Shown here one piece after another: positions 28,548 through 36,875 of a stretch of DNA of 64,000 bases. The position numbers and the translations under genes were made by a program. Each line of letters starts with the position of its first letter. The first letter of the stretch is position 1. Source of the stretch: Bythopirellula polymerisocia. GTDB taxonomy: Bacteria; Planctomycetota; Planctomycetia; Pirellulales; Lacipirellulaceae. The notes below the pieces were generated by a model that saw nothing but the letters and a program-made list of their open reading frames with translations, was not told where the DNA came from and did not search any database. The stretch covers positions 806,001 to 870,000 of the forward strand of contig NZ_SJPS01000001.1 of the NCBI RefSeq assembly GCF_007860015.1, written 5' to 3'.

Positions 28548-28636
28548 TAGGATTCGGGGGAATGGGGGGACGGGTAGATTTATGATTTATGAATGATGAT
28601 TGATGGAGGAAGCTAGCGGTGCGTGGCGAGTGGCCA
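28548..28636 (+). repeat. Right flanking repeat of the 22.2-28.6 kb island
   Basis: This is the inverse partner of 22249-22322, with core 28569-28609. It lies about 315 bases before the Ntn-hydrolase start, and no coding sequence or clear promoter is seen in that 28233-28547 gap. Whether the pair marks a mobile unit or just two copies of an intergenic repeat is open. Confidence 0.6.
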
Positions 28637-29042
28637 TTTATCACTCATCAATAACTTTCCCTGTCCCCTTTCCTCCGCGTACTCCGCGACTCAGCGGTGA
28701 TCAATCTTCCTTCCTATCCCTCTGACTGGCGGCTAGCAACCAGCGACTCGCGCCGTGCCGCTCAGAAGAAAGCGGTTAGTCATTAGTCGTTAGCAATTAG
28801 CCAGACCCCAGTCCCCAGATCCCCGTCCCTTCTTCTCTGACTAGCGCCTAGTAACTAGCGCCTCGCGCCTTCCTTGCCGTGGCCCAAAAATCGTTGTGGA
28901 ATTCCACTTCCTGATCGCGATAATGGGACTTGCCACATAACAGGGGTCGATCATTGACAATCGGTTCTTTTCGAATCGCTCGCGCAGCGATGAGGTGAGA
29001 AATCCGTCTTTGCAGAAGAGAGAGTTTTGTAACGAGGAGCCG
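28637..29042. repeat. Patchwork of dispersed intergenic repeats
   Basis: The stretch contains CCGCGTACTCCGCGACTCAG, GGTTAGTCATTAGTCGTTAG and CTAGCGCCTAGTAACTAGCG type blocks. Related blocks recur at 22330, 29310-29530 and 35186-35220. ORFs across it have no protein character. Its 3' end carries GAAATCCGTCTTTGCAGAAG leading into the structured repeat. Confidence 0.5.
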
Positions 29043-29243
29043 GAGTTTTGTTTTACAAAACTCACAAAACTCTCAAGCGTCGGTTGCGACGTAAGTCTTG
29101 ATCTGCAAAGGATTTGAAGCGAACGACGCCACTAAAAAAAGAAGGGGTTTTGTTTTGTAAAAAAAGTTTTTTACTAAATGGCCGCGACAAAACCCCCGTT
29201 ACGGTGCGCAGGATCGAACAAGGAGGATGGCGCTGCGCAACCA
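29043..29243 (+). repeat. Structured repeat, copy A
   Basis: This begins with a perfect hairpin GAGTTTTGT-TTT-ACAAAACTC (29043-29063). A second stem GGGGTTTTGT (29144-29153) pairs with ACAAAACCCC (29187-29196). The sequence around both is conserved with copy B at 36281-36482, which lies in the opposite orientation. Translations of both strands show shared pieces such as GVLS..F..KLF, but no complete ORF with a start is common to both. It may be a MITE, a decayed element end or a small RNA. Confidence 0.65.
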
Positions 29244-29309
29244 TAGTAGGCGTGGAAATGGAGTGGGGTAATGAAGGAATGGAAGGAATTGGGGAATAGA
29301 GAGGAAGAG

Positions 29310-29530
29310 CTGAAAACCAATGACTATTGACTAATTGCTAATGACTCAAAGTGAAAACAGTTGCTGACCCAGTAGCTTGAATCCGCGGTGTTTGCTGCTT
29401 CAGGCTTATTAGCTATTAGCTATTAGCTGTTGGCATTTAGCCAGAAAAAAGGCGAAACTGCGGCGATCTCTGGCTAATAGCTAACGGCTAACAGCTTTCA
29501 CTCTGAGTAATGACTAACAGCTAATAGCCC
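29310..29530. repeat. Imperfect long inverted repeat of TAGCTATTAGC type
   Basis: AGCTGTTGGCATTTAGCCAG (about 29426-29445) pairs imperfectly with CTGGCTAATAGCTAACGGCT (about 29471-29490), with outer arms containing CTAATGACT and GAGTAATGAC. The block sits directly behind the Rrf2 gene and could fold in its transcript. The remaining bases up to 29533 hold no gene. Confidence 0.55.
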
Positions 29531-29533
29531 CTC

Positions 29534-29959
29534 TCAGATGTACCACATCGGGTCGGCCTCAACGGCGGCGCGGTCCAACAGATCAGCGAGCGTGATCGCT
29601 TCGAGCCGTTCACGCTGAACGGCAGTCAGTTCGGCACAGACTTCCAAGAGCACGGGGGCCAACGGAGAGGCATTTGCTGCCGAAGTGGTCGAATCGGTCG
29701 AACCTTCGACGACATCCAAGAGTTCTGCCAGCGTCACCTCTTGCGGAGGCTGAGTGAGTTGGTAGCCGCCACAAGCGCCGCGCGTGCTATTGACTAATCC
29801 GGCGCGCTTAAGTTGATGGAGAATTTGCACCAAAAACTGCGCGGGGATGCCATGCCGCTCGGCAATCAACCGATGCTGCACCGGCTCACCGGTGGCATAG
29901 TGCTGGGCCAATTCGAGCATGGCCAGGCAAGCGTATTCTGTTTTGGCGTTGAGGTTCAT
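29534..29959 (-). CDS. Rrf2-family transcriptional regulator (CymR-like)
   Basis: This 141-aa protein has the Rrf2 winged helix: MNLNAKTEYACLAMLELAQH, IAERHGIPAQFLVQILHQLK, then RAGLVNSTRGACGGYQL and LAELLDVVEGS. The three clustered Cys residues that hold an Fe-S cluster in IscR or NsrR are absent, as in CymR, the master regulator of cysteine metabolism. It lies 69 bases downstream of cysH on the same strand, so it is probably the second gene of that operon and controls it through the operator at 30889-30909. Confidence 0.88.
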   Translation of the reverse strand: MNLNAKTEYACLAMLELAQHYATGEPVQHRLIAERHGIPAQFLVQILHQLKRAGLVNSTRGACGGYQLTQPPQEVTLAELLDVVEGSTDSTTSAANASPLAPVLLEVCAELTAVQRERLEAITLADLLDRAAVEADPMWYI

Positions 29960-29961
29960 GG

Positions 29962-30027
29962 CAAGTTACGAGTTACGAGTTACGAGTTGCGAGTACTCAG
30001 AACTCGTAACTCAAAGCTCGAAACTCA
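29962..30027. repeat. Tandem GTTACGA repeat with inverted copy
   Basis: Between cysH and the Rrf2 gene, AGTTACG is repeated three times with a fourth changed copy. After GAGTACTCAGA the inverse follows (ACTCGTAACTC, then ACTCAAAGCTCGAAACTC). It can fold into a hairpin in the cysH-rrf2 message. It is a low-complexity sequence that changes easily in length. Confidence 0.65.
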
Positions 30028-30028
30028 T

Positions 30029-30826
30029 TTAGATTCCACTACCGTCGGATTCTTGAATCGTGTGCAGGCCGCATTCGGTTTTGCCGGTGCCACTCCAGCG
30101 ACCAGCCCGATCATCGGTTTCTCCTTGGCCGATGGCGCGGGTGCAGGGCCAGCAACCAATGCTGGGGTAGCCCTGGTCGTGCAGCGGATTGTAGAGCACG
30201 TCTTCCGCCAGGATGCGATTCCAGATGTCGCTCTTAGACCAATTGGCCAGCGGGCTGACCTTCACGAGGTTGAATTTCTTGTCCCAACCCACAATTGCAG
30301 CTTGTGCCCGGTCGGCACTCTGGTCGCGGCGGATGCCACTCATCCAAGCGTGTTTGCCTTCTGAGGCTTGTCGCAATACTTTGATCTTGCGATCGAAGCA
30401 GCACTGGTTCGGATCGGTCTTGTAGAGAGGCCCTCCGTGCAATGCCTCGTATTCTGGAACTGACAATTCGGGCTGGAGCATGTCGACTTCGATGCCGTAC
30501 TTCTCCGCAATGCGGTCACGCAAGTCGAGTGTCTGTTGGAACTGGTAGCCTGTGTCGAGATTGAAAACATATGTCTCGGGCGCCACCTTGGCGAGCATCG
30601 ACAAGATCACGCACCCTTCCGGGCCGAATGCGGTGGCCATGGTAAGGTAGGGGGCGAACCGTTCGTGGGCCCAAGTGATGATCTCTTCAGGGGTTGCCGA
30701 CTCCAGACTCGCACTGGCGGCGGACAACTCGGCCAGCAACTCGGGAGTCGGTTCCAATTGCTGCGGCGCCCGGGGAACTGAGATTCTCTGTCGCGAGTCT
30801 CGTGGGGAGGAAGTCATCGTGGGCAT
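30029..30826 (-). CDS. cysH: Assimilatory adenylyl-sulfate (APS/PAPS) reductase
   Basis: This 265-aa enzyme reduces activated sulfate to sulfite. The PAPS-reductase fold shows ATAFGPEGCVILSMLAKV and VFNLDTGYQFQQTLDLRD. The two Cys pairs QCCFDRK and GCWPCTRA bind a 4Fe-4S cluster, the mark of the APS-type reductase, and the catalytic Cys is in TECGLH near the C-terminus. AAGGA lies 10 bases before the ATG at 30826. An ATG at 30817 is also possible. It heads an operon with the Rrf2 regulator. Confidence 0.92.
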   Translation of the reverse strand: MPTMTSSPRDSRQRISVPRAPQQLEPTPELLAELSAASASLESATPEEIITWAHERFAPYLTMATAFGPEGCVILSMLAKVAPETYVFNLDTGYQFQQTLDLRDRIAEKYGIEVDMLQPELSVPEYEALHGGPLYKTDPNQCCFDRKIKVLRQASEGKHAWMSGIRRDQSADRAQAAIVGWDKKFNLVKVSPLANWSKSDIWNRILAEDVLYNPLHDQGYPSIGCWPCTRAIGQGETDDRAGRWSGTGKTECGLHTIQESDGSGI

Positions 30827-30883
30827 GGCGCGGGGTTCCTTGGCAGGCCAGCGGAATGGTGGGGAAATCGCTCGAACGCTGTA

Positions 30884-30912
30884 ATCATAACTAAGTTGGT
30901 CAACTAAGTCAA
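30884..30912 (-). promoter_or_regulatory. cysH promoter with embedded Rrf2-type operator
   Basis: On the minus strand, TTGACT (30907-30912) and TATGAT (30884-30889) are separated by exactly 17 bases. The spacer and hexamer edges contain a direct repeat AACTAAGT (30889-30896 and 30902-30909) around a palindromic TTGGTCAA. Binding of the Rrf2 protein here would block RNA polymerase. The rest of 30913-31128 shows nothing clear except the GAGGAG site for the next gene. Confidence 0.65.
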
Positions 30913-31128
30913 GTATACGACTCTTTGCCTCTATTTCGGCGATTTATGAACGTGGGAACCAGCCAATCTGCTGAGAAGCCATCGGTAGGAGTGCTAGCAC
31001 TGACTTCTTGGAGACTAGGTTAGACAACAGTCCAGTGTGAAAATATGCCGATTGTATGAGTTATAGGGCTCGCCATGCCTCAAGGTTTGGCGGCCTGATT
31101 TGCCACTCAACTTGCGAGGAGAGACTGC

Positions 31129-31641
31129 ATGTACCGCTATCCAAATACTCTTGCACAACTTACTTATTGCACGATGGTGGGAATTCTGTGTGCAGGCCTA
31201 AATGTTCATCTGGCAACAAATTCGCAAGCCCAAGTGAATCAGGCATCTTATCAAACGCCTGCCGCAGCCTATTTCAGTTCCGGGCAGGGCTACTATCGTC
31301 AAGCAACAGTGCCTCAGCAAGCAGTGGCAACCCAAGTGGTTCAGTTGAATGGCAACAAGCCGTTTCAGAATATCCAGCGAGGACCCACCGTGAGTCCCTA
31401 CCTGTCACTCGACATGCCAGAAACAAGCACAAGCCTGCCCAATTACTATGCCTACGTGAGGCCGCAACTTCAGCAACGGGAAACGAACGAAGTGCAGGCC
31501 GAAGAGATTCGCCGCCTGAGACAACAGGTTCGCATGAGTGGTGGGCGTGGGAGCATCTCCAAAAACACCAATGAAGGAATGCCAACGACAGGGAGCAGCT
31601 CACAATTCTTGAATCTCGGCAGCTATTTTCCTGGGCAGTAA
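31129..31641 (+). CDS. Small secreted hypothetical protein
   Basis: This 170-aa protein has a signal-peptide-like N-terminus (LTYCTMVGILCAGLNVHLA, then NSQAQ). The mature part is Gln/Ser/Tyr rich with TVSPYLSLDM and LPNYYAYVRPQLQQR, followed by a short helix EEIRRLRQQVR. Proteins of this layout are frequent in planctomycetes, and I know no function for them. A GAGGAGAG site precedes the ATG, and a strong terminator follows at 31667. Confidence 0.65.
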   Translation: MYRYPNTLAQLTYCTMVGILCAGLNVHLATNSQAQVNQASYQTPAAAYFSSGQGYYRQATVPQQAVATQVVQLNGNKPFQNIQRGPTVSPYLSLDMPETSTSLPNYYAYVRPQLQQRETNEVQAEEIRRLRQQVRMSGGRGSISKNTNEGMPTTGSSSQFLNLGSYFPGQ

Positions 31642-31666
31642 GCGACCTACGAAACCAATTGCAATG

Positions 31667-31697
31667 AAGCCCCGGCAAGACTGTCGGGGCTTTTTTT
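31667..31697 (+). terminator. Rho-independent terminator
   Basis: The stem AAGCCCCGGCA/TGTCGGGGCTT has a 4-base loop (AGAC) and a run of seven T. It lies 26 bases after the stop of the small secreted protein. This is the clearest intrinsic terminator in the window. Confidence 0.85.
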
Positions 31698-31782
31698 GCG
31701 CGCTTTTTGCTTGTTCGCGAATTGTGGTAGAATCTAGTCACACTTCAGCACAAGACTCTCATTCACGAAGGAACTCCTTGCC

Positions 31783-32268
31783 ATGTTACGTTCCACGAAC
31801 CTCGTTTGCTTTATAGTCTTCCTGTGCTGTAGTCTGCCGACCTCTGCCGACGAACCCGCCGTGAAAGACTCGCAGGCAGAGAGGGAATCTGATCTAGCAA
31901 GTTCACTCTCTGGCGCCACCCTGGTCGGCAACTTCACAATCACCGGCCAGGAGCAACTTGCTCTGAAACCAGAGCGTTATGAACTGACAAGTGTCAAACA
32001 CCTGGAGGGCGACAACTGGCTCTTCGTCGCCCGAATTCAATACGGGGACCACGATGTGACCCTGCCGATTGCGCTTCCCATCCTTTGGGCCGGAGACACG
32101 CCGGTAATTACTGTCGACAACATCGGCTTCCCCGGCCTGGGTACCTACTCTGCCCGAGTAATGATCTACGACGACCACTACGCCGGTTTCTGGAGTGGTG
32201 CCGATCACGGCGGACACTTGTTCGGGGTGGTGGAGCGGGGGGATGCTACGCCGCCAGCGGCGGAGTAG
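31783..32268 (+). CDS. Secreted hypothetical protein, conserved planctomycete type
   Basis: The 161-aa product has signal peptide MLRSTNLVCFIVFLCCSLPT. The mature domain reads LSGATLVGNFTITG, ERYELTSVKHLEGDNWLFVA, DVTLPIALPILWAGDTPVIT, and GLGTYSARVMIYDDHYAGFW. This beta-rich pattern is familiar from small exported planctomycete proteins of unknown role. AAGGAACTCC lies before the ATG. It converges on the acylase gene with 7 bases between the stops. Confidence 0.7.
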   Translation: MLRSTNLVCFIVFLCCSLPTSADEPAVKDSQAERESDLASSLSGATLVGNFTITGQEQLALKPERYELTSVKHLEGDNWLFVARIQYGDHDVTLPIALPILWAGDTPVITVDNIGFPGLGTYSARVMIYDDHYAGFWSGADHGGHLFGVVERGDATPPAAE

Positions 32269-32275
32269 GTCAATT

Positions 32276-34540
32276 CTATTCGCTCCCTGGGTGATAACTT
32301 CTCACGGCGGCTTTTCGGACTTGCTGTTTGGTAAATAGCTCGGGTTTCATCTGTTGCGTGGAGAGTAGCTTCGCCTGATCAAAGTAGTGCAGTGAAGCGG
32401 GGTCGCCGCTGGTACCAAAGGGGACGAGGCTTGTGCCTTTGACACCTTCGGGCGAAAAGTCCCAGGCTGCCAGGTACGATGTTCCGACGATTCCGTAGCG
32501 TTTGCGTTGAGAGATGACCCAGGGGATCTCCAGGCTGGGGGTGTAGTACTGCGTAAAAATAACTCCCATCGGCCCGTGGCCTCCGAGCGAAGTGAGGCTC
32601 GGCGCTGAATCGGTGAAACGAACGTCGGTGAGGTCGCCGATTCGTGGAGGGCGTTGGCTGCGATAGAGATCACCGTAGGGTACTTGCCAAGTTCCGTGCA
32701 GACTCTGCAAGCGGTCGGCTGCGCGGACCAGTGCTTCGAGTTGTTTCTCGGGCTTGCCAACGTAGATCCTGCGGAGTTCTTCGCCGGGATAGGTGAAGCC
32801 ATAGAGTTGTTCGTACCACTCATGGCAGAGCGTGGCGGCAGTCGAGTCCGCCGTGATCCGTGCATCCCAAGCCAAGAGGTTTTCGAGATAGGGCCGAATT
32901 CGTTTCGCAAGCTGCGGGTTCTCATGGGCCAAATCTTCCAGTTGCAATGCGTACTTAGGAAGTTCATGGCGAGCCCAGTAGACCTCGGTATCAAACGCGG
33001 CCTGCTGCCAATCTTCGAACGTGACGTCGCTCATGCCTCGCAGAAGTTCCAGTGAACGCAGCGACCTGAGGGTGCGGCGGTCGGCATCGCCAACCATGTA
33101 GGCGGGAATGCTCTCGCGGTCTGGATTCTGGCCGTCGGTGACTTCGAAAGGGGTCGAGTTGCAGTTCTGCAAGAACCCGGCTCCCGGATTGAGCACCTGG
33201 GGCAATTCATCCAGGCCGTGGTTGCCGAGCCATTCGGTGGCCGGGTTGCTTCCCTCCACTGGCTGCGACCAGTCGAAGCGTGGATTGCGACGTGGCACTC
33301 GGCCCGTGTAGACAAACCAGGTATTGCCATCGCAGTCGGCATAGAGCACGTTCATATACAGCACCTGCAACGACCCCAAAGCACTACGGAAATCAGCCAG
33401 ATTGCGAGACTTAATCATGCGTAGCGACTGCCGCAGGGGGACGACTTCAAACAGCCCTGCAATCTGAGCGGAGAGCATTGTTTTCCCTCCATTGGGGAGT
33501 TCTTCCTCCTCTGTCACAATCGGCCCGTGATGCGTCTTGCGAAACGTAAACTGTCGCGATTCCCAGCCGTGCGATTTGCGCACACGGATCGTGTCTTGCC
33601 ATTCTTCGGCCTGTCGCCAGCCGCCGTCGTATTCGTAGGCGAGAGGGTTCTCGGGATCGGAGAAACGTATCCGCCAGGTGTCGGCGATATCGGGTTGATT
33701 GGTGACCAGTGTCCAGCCGAGCCGATCATTGTGACCCATCGCCAATACAGGACTCCCATAGAAGCCGGCACCGGTAAAATTCCAAGGCTCTCCGCCTCCC
33801 GTTCCATCACACATGAGATGGGCTTCGAGCATCTGGGCGAAACCGAACCACGGCATGTGGGGATTGGCCAACAGCAGAGGGTTTCCCGACTTCGTGCGAC
33901 TGCCGCTCAAGACCCAGCCATTCGAGCCTGTCGCCGCCCAGATCTGCGGATTGCGGCGAGGCATGTAGTCGTCGTTCAAGCCGGTGAAGCGGAAGGTCAA
34001 CTCCAGTGCGATGTGCCGATAGTAGGCTAACACGTGCCAGGGTTCGAAATGCCGAATCAGTCGTGGCTGCACTTCGGGGTGCTGGGCAAGATAGTGATTG
34101 ATCCCCGCGACGAAGGCTGCATACAACCGTTGCGAAAGCGCATCGAGTGCTGCGAAGTCCCGCTGGCTGGAACGGACGATCTCGAAGCCGCGATTCAACA
34201 GATCCGAATTGATACCCTTCGGACCGACGACCTCGGAGTAACGACCGAGGGCGAGAATGTAGGAGTCTTCAAGCTGCCAAAAGTAGTCTTCTGCTTGGGC
34301 ATAGCCGTAACCGAAGATGACGCTTTCATCCGTTGCACCGATTATATGCGGAACGCCAAACTGGTCGCGGTGGATGGTGACCTCAGCGGCAAGTGCGTCG
34401 GGATCGAGGTTTAGTGAGGCAGTTTCCTTTGCTCTCGCTGTAACTATTAGAGTGAACCACAGTCCCACGAGTAAGACTCGGCTGAGTCGACAAAGGAGAA
34501 ATGTAGCGGTTGATTGCGGCATAGGTGGGGAACCATTCAT
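32276..34540 (-). CDS. Penicillin acylase family protein (Ntn hydrolase)
   Basis: This 754-aa precursor of the penicillin G acylase/acyl-homoserine-lactone acylase type has a signal peptide (FLLCRLSRVLLVGLWFTLIV). The alpha-chain region has VTIHRDQFGVPHIIGATDES and FGYGYAQAEDYFWQLE. The auto-cleavage site is ATGSNGWVLSGSRTKSGNPL, where S206 becomes the catalytic N-terminal residue, and NPHMPW follows. It is expected to act outside the cytoplasm on N-acyl compounds. Antibiotic or signal-lactone substrates cannot be told apart. An ATG six codons later is an alternative start. Confidence 0.88.
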   Translation of the reverse strand: MNGSPPMPQSTATFLLCRLSRVLLVGLWFTLIVTARAKETASLNLDPDALAAEVTIHRDQFGVPHIIGATDESVIFGYGYAQAEDYFWQLEDSYILALGRYSEVVGPKGINSDLLNRGFEIVRSSQRDFAALDALSQRLYAAFVAGINHYLAQHPEVQPRLIRHFEPWHVLAYYRHIALELTFRFTGLNDDYMPRRNPQIWAATGSNGWVLSGSRTKSGNPLLLANPHMPWFGFAQMLEAHLMCDGTGGGEPWNFTGAGFYGSPVLAMGHNDRLGWTLVTNQPDIADTWRIRFSDPENPLAYEYDGGWRQAEEWQDTIRVRKSHGWESRQFTFRKTHHGPIVTEEEELPNGGKTMLSAQIAGLFEVVPLRQSLRMIKSRNLADFRSALGSLQVLYMNVLYADCDGNTWFVYTGRVPRRNPRFDWSQPVEGSNPATEWLGNHGLDELPQVLNPGAGFLQNCNSTPFEVTDGQNPDRESIPAYMVGDADRRTLRSLRSLELLRGMSDVTFEDWQQAAFDTEVYWARHELPKYALQLEDLAHENPQLAKRIRPYLENLLAWDARITADSTAATLCHEWYEQLYGFTYPGEELRRIYVGKPEKQLEALVRAADRLQSLHGTWQVPYGDLYRSQRPPRIGDLTDVRFTDSAPSLTSLGGHGPMGVIFTQYYTPSLEIPWVISQRKRYGIVGTSYLAAWDFSPEGVKGTSLVPFGTSGDPASLHYFDQAKLLSTQQMKPELFTKQQVRKAAVRSYHPGSE

Positions 34541-34583
34541 AGCTGAGCTGAGGTTCCATCTTACCCACAGTCATAACTGATTG

Positions 34584-35066
34584 CTAACTGCCCGCGAGTG
34601 CCTCAAGCTCATTGCCGACGATGCGGTAGCGAATCCACTCACCCTGCGGTTTCGCTCCAAGGGAATCGTAGAACTCGATTGCAGGCGTGTTCCAATCGAG
34701 CACCGACCACTCGAACCGGCCCCCGCCACGCTGGACTGTGATGCGGGCAACTTCAGCGAGCAATTGTTTGCCAACTCCCCGACCTCGGAAGGCAGGTCGC
34801 ACATAAACGTCTTCCAGATAAATCCCCTCCTTTGCGAGGAAGGTAGAATATGTGGTGAAAAACAAGGCAAAGCCAACAGGCTGATCGTCCAATTCAGCAA
34901 TCAAGACTTCACTCGCCGAATTGGGAGAGAATATCGATTCCCGCAACGAGTCCGGCGTCGCCACCACTTCATGGGAAAGTTTCTCATACTCCGCCAATTC
35001 GGAGATCAGCGTGTAGATAAGTTCGGCATCCCCTGCGACGCCGGGGCGGATGTGGAGTTTGTGCAT
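34584..35066 (-). CDS. GNAT acetyltransferase (diamine/spermidine acetyltransferase-like)
   Basis: This 160-aa enzyme shows LHIRPGVAGDAELIYTLISE, GFALFFTTYSTFLAKEGIYL, EDVYVRPAFRGRGVGKQLLA, and WSVLDWNTPAIEFYDSLGA. The pattern FALFF.xYSTF...GIYLEDVYV is that of the SSAT-like GNAT group, whose members acetylate polyamines, thialysine or similar amines. I used ATG 35066; a GTG five codons upstream is possible. It lies 43 bases upstream of the acylase gene on the same strand and may be co-transcribed. Confidence 0.8.
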   Translation of the reverse strand: MHKLHIRPGVAGDAELIYTLISELAEYEKLSHEVVATPDSLRESIFSPNSASEVLIAELDDQPVGFALFFTTYSTFLAKEGIYLEDVYVRPAFRGRGVGKQLLAEVARITVQRGGGRFEWSVLDWNTPAIEFYDSLGAKPQGEWIRYRIVGNELEALAGS

Positions 35067-35520
35067 GCTCGGATCAATCACTTATTGTAACTTGTTAGAA
35101 GCGGCCCGCGACTCACACGAATGGACGCGAAGATAAATTCATTCGTAGCTCAACTTGGTCATGTTGGTCAACTTGGTGGGTAGGGAAAAGCTGTTAGCGG
35201 TTAGCCGTTAGTGGTTAGCCGGAATTATTTTAGCTGAATCCCGAAGTCTGTCTGGTAACCAACCGAATGTGGGCGTCCGCCTCTCTGGGTTTTTGTCTTT
35301 TTATCAGCCACCTTTCGCAAAAACTCCTGGCTGATTTTCTCATTGGCAGGGAAAAACTCGGTGAATCTGATCCCGGGCGGGGGAGTTTTTTCTCCAATCC
35401 GGATTTTTTATTAAATAACTACCCTCATTTTGCGCGACTCGTCTGCAGAATTGATCGAGAATTACAGTGCCAAACCGTGACCGGCTCGCGCACAATGAAG
35501 GTAATTAACGTAAACAAAAT

Positions 35521-35603
35521 ACTCAGAGTGAAATCTGAGTCCGCCAAGCATGCTGAAAACTTCCGTATTTTCAGGTGCTTGGATAACAGCCTGCACTCTG
35601 AGT
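35521..35603. ncRNA. Long hairpin with alternative pairing (possible small RNA)
   Basis: The outer arms ACTCAGAGTG (35521-35530) and CACTCTGAGT (35594-35603) pair perfectly. Inner arms AAGCATGCTGAAAA (35546-35559) and TTTTCAGGTGCTT (35568-35580) form a second stem. The first arm can instead pair locally with TCTGAGT (35534-35540), giving a switch-like choice. No promoter or terminator was identified, and it may equally be part of a repeat. Confidence 0.3.
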
Positions 35604-35882
35604 AGTTTGAAAATTTGTTTTGCGTGCGATTCCAAATTATCAATGAGCTGGCATGGTCTGCCGTGGAGAATTGCAAAGTCGAAAACTTAGCCAATCTAAA
35701 AAAATGGCCACAGAGAACCCAGCGAAGCTACAAGCCGCAACCACAATTATTCTGAACATGAGGAAACGGAGGCAACAGAGATAAATAATAGGCATGAATA
35801 AAGGAACAATCATCCTCGCTTATCTTCGCCTTTATAATTCGCGTCAGTTGGGGAAAATTATTAGGCCAACCTTTTTTTTGCT

Positions 35883-35945
35883 CTCCGTTTTCTTTGTGAC
35901 CTCTTGTTCAATTAATTTGCGTAAGTTACGAAGATTTGTATCGTT
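35883..35945 (+). repeat. 63-base dispersed repeat, copy 1
   Basis: CTCCGTTTTCT, then CTTGTTCAAT and GAAGATTTGTATCGTT are shared with 36876-36938 in the same orientation at equal length, with scattered changes. Upstream of both copies there is a related AAAGGAACA...CTTATCTTCGCC segment, so the real unit is longer. Confidence 0.65.
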
Positions 35946-36280
35946 AGTAGCACAGAGCACAGAAAACAAGGAATTCTCTGTGCTTTCGGTGTCCTCTGTG
36001 GCTATGCTATCTTTGGGTTTTCTGGCTTTGCGGTTTTCAGACAGGGTCTGCCGTGGAACCATTATCGCGAATCGGGTGGCACATTTTCTACAAGAAAGTT
36101 GGGGGGAGTTGCGAGCCGTGAGAAATGGGTGATTGATGATTGGCTCGCGTGCGCTACGCTGCCGAATCGTTACAAACCACTAACCACTTCTTCCCACTTC
36201 TTCGCAGATCCTCGGCGACACCGTGTCTGTGAGAGAAGAACATGGACCTTCCGGAGCAGGCGACCGTCGAGGGACTGCGA

Positions 36281-36482
36281 GTTGCGCAGAACCCATCAAT
36301 CCTCGCTCGCTTCTGCGAATCGTAGCGGGGGTTTTGTCGCAGTCATTTCGTAGAAAACTTTTTTTCCCAAAACAAAACCCCCTCCATTTCTGCGAGCCCG
36401 AGTCGCTTCAACTCATTGGCAGGCAACGTCTTACCTAGCAGTCGGTTGTTGATGTTATTAGGAGTTTTGTAAAACAAAACTC
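36281..36482 (-). repeat. Structured repeat, copy B (inverse of copy A)
   Basis: Read on the minus strand, it starts with the hairpin GAGTTTTGT-TTT-ACAAAACTC (36462-36482). It has the second stem of GGGGTTTTGT (minus strand of 36372-36381) and ACAAAACCCC (36328-36337), with the same spacing pattern as copy A at 29043-29243. GATTTGAAGCGA/GAGTTGAAGCGA and CGACAAAACCCCCG are shared. The outer TGCGCAA is shared as well. Confidence 0.65.
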
Positions 36483-36875
36483 GACTCTCCCGCGACAAAA
36501 ATCCCTGTGCTTCGCGTCCTCGAAGTGCTGACGACAACCGACGGATCCGTAGCCGCGTCGCTGGTCTTGGGGCAACAATAATTCCATTTGATTTTCAAGG
36601 AACTTGCCTAGCGGTGGGCAAGATCCATTGTATTAAACAGGGTGGCACAATTTCTAGTAAAAAGGGGTGAGTGGCGAGAGGGGGGAAGCTGCAAGTCGGA
36701 ACGAGTAACCTAGCGCGGCACCTTGCCGCAATCAAAATCCATGGAACAGGAGGTAACCAAGCTAACAGTGAGAATGAAAGCAATGAAGAAAGGAACACCT
36801 TATCTTCGCCAATCTTCACTAATTTGGATTAGCGCTGATTAGTGTAGATTATTGTTCCACGCTACTTTCTTATAC

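Noticed and set aside
22249..28636. Interpretation of the flanking inverted repeats as IS or transposon ends
   Set aside because: No transposase, integrase or target duplication is visible, and similar low-complexity blocks occur elsewhere in the window, so I only call them boundary repeats.
29062..29299. Small ORFs on both strands of the structured repeat (also 36223-36537)
   Set aside because: Some peptide pieces (GVLS..F..KLF) are shared by both copies, but frames are broken and starts differ. Conservation is better explained by the stems than by a protein.
35844..36062. Minus-strand ORF reading ATEDTESTENS
   Set aside because: This translation comes from the common ACAGAGGACACCGAAAGCAC type intergenic repeat. 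It has no ribosome site and is part of the repeat-built gap.
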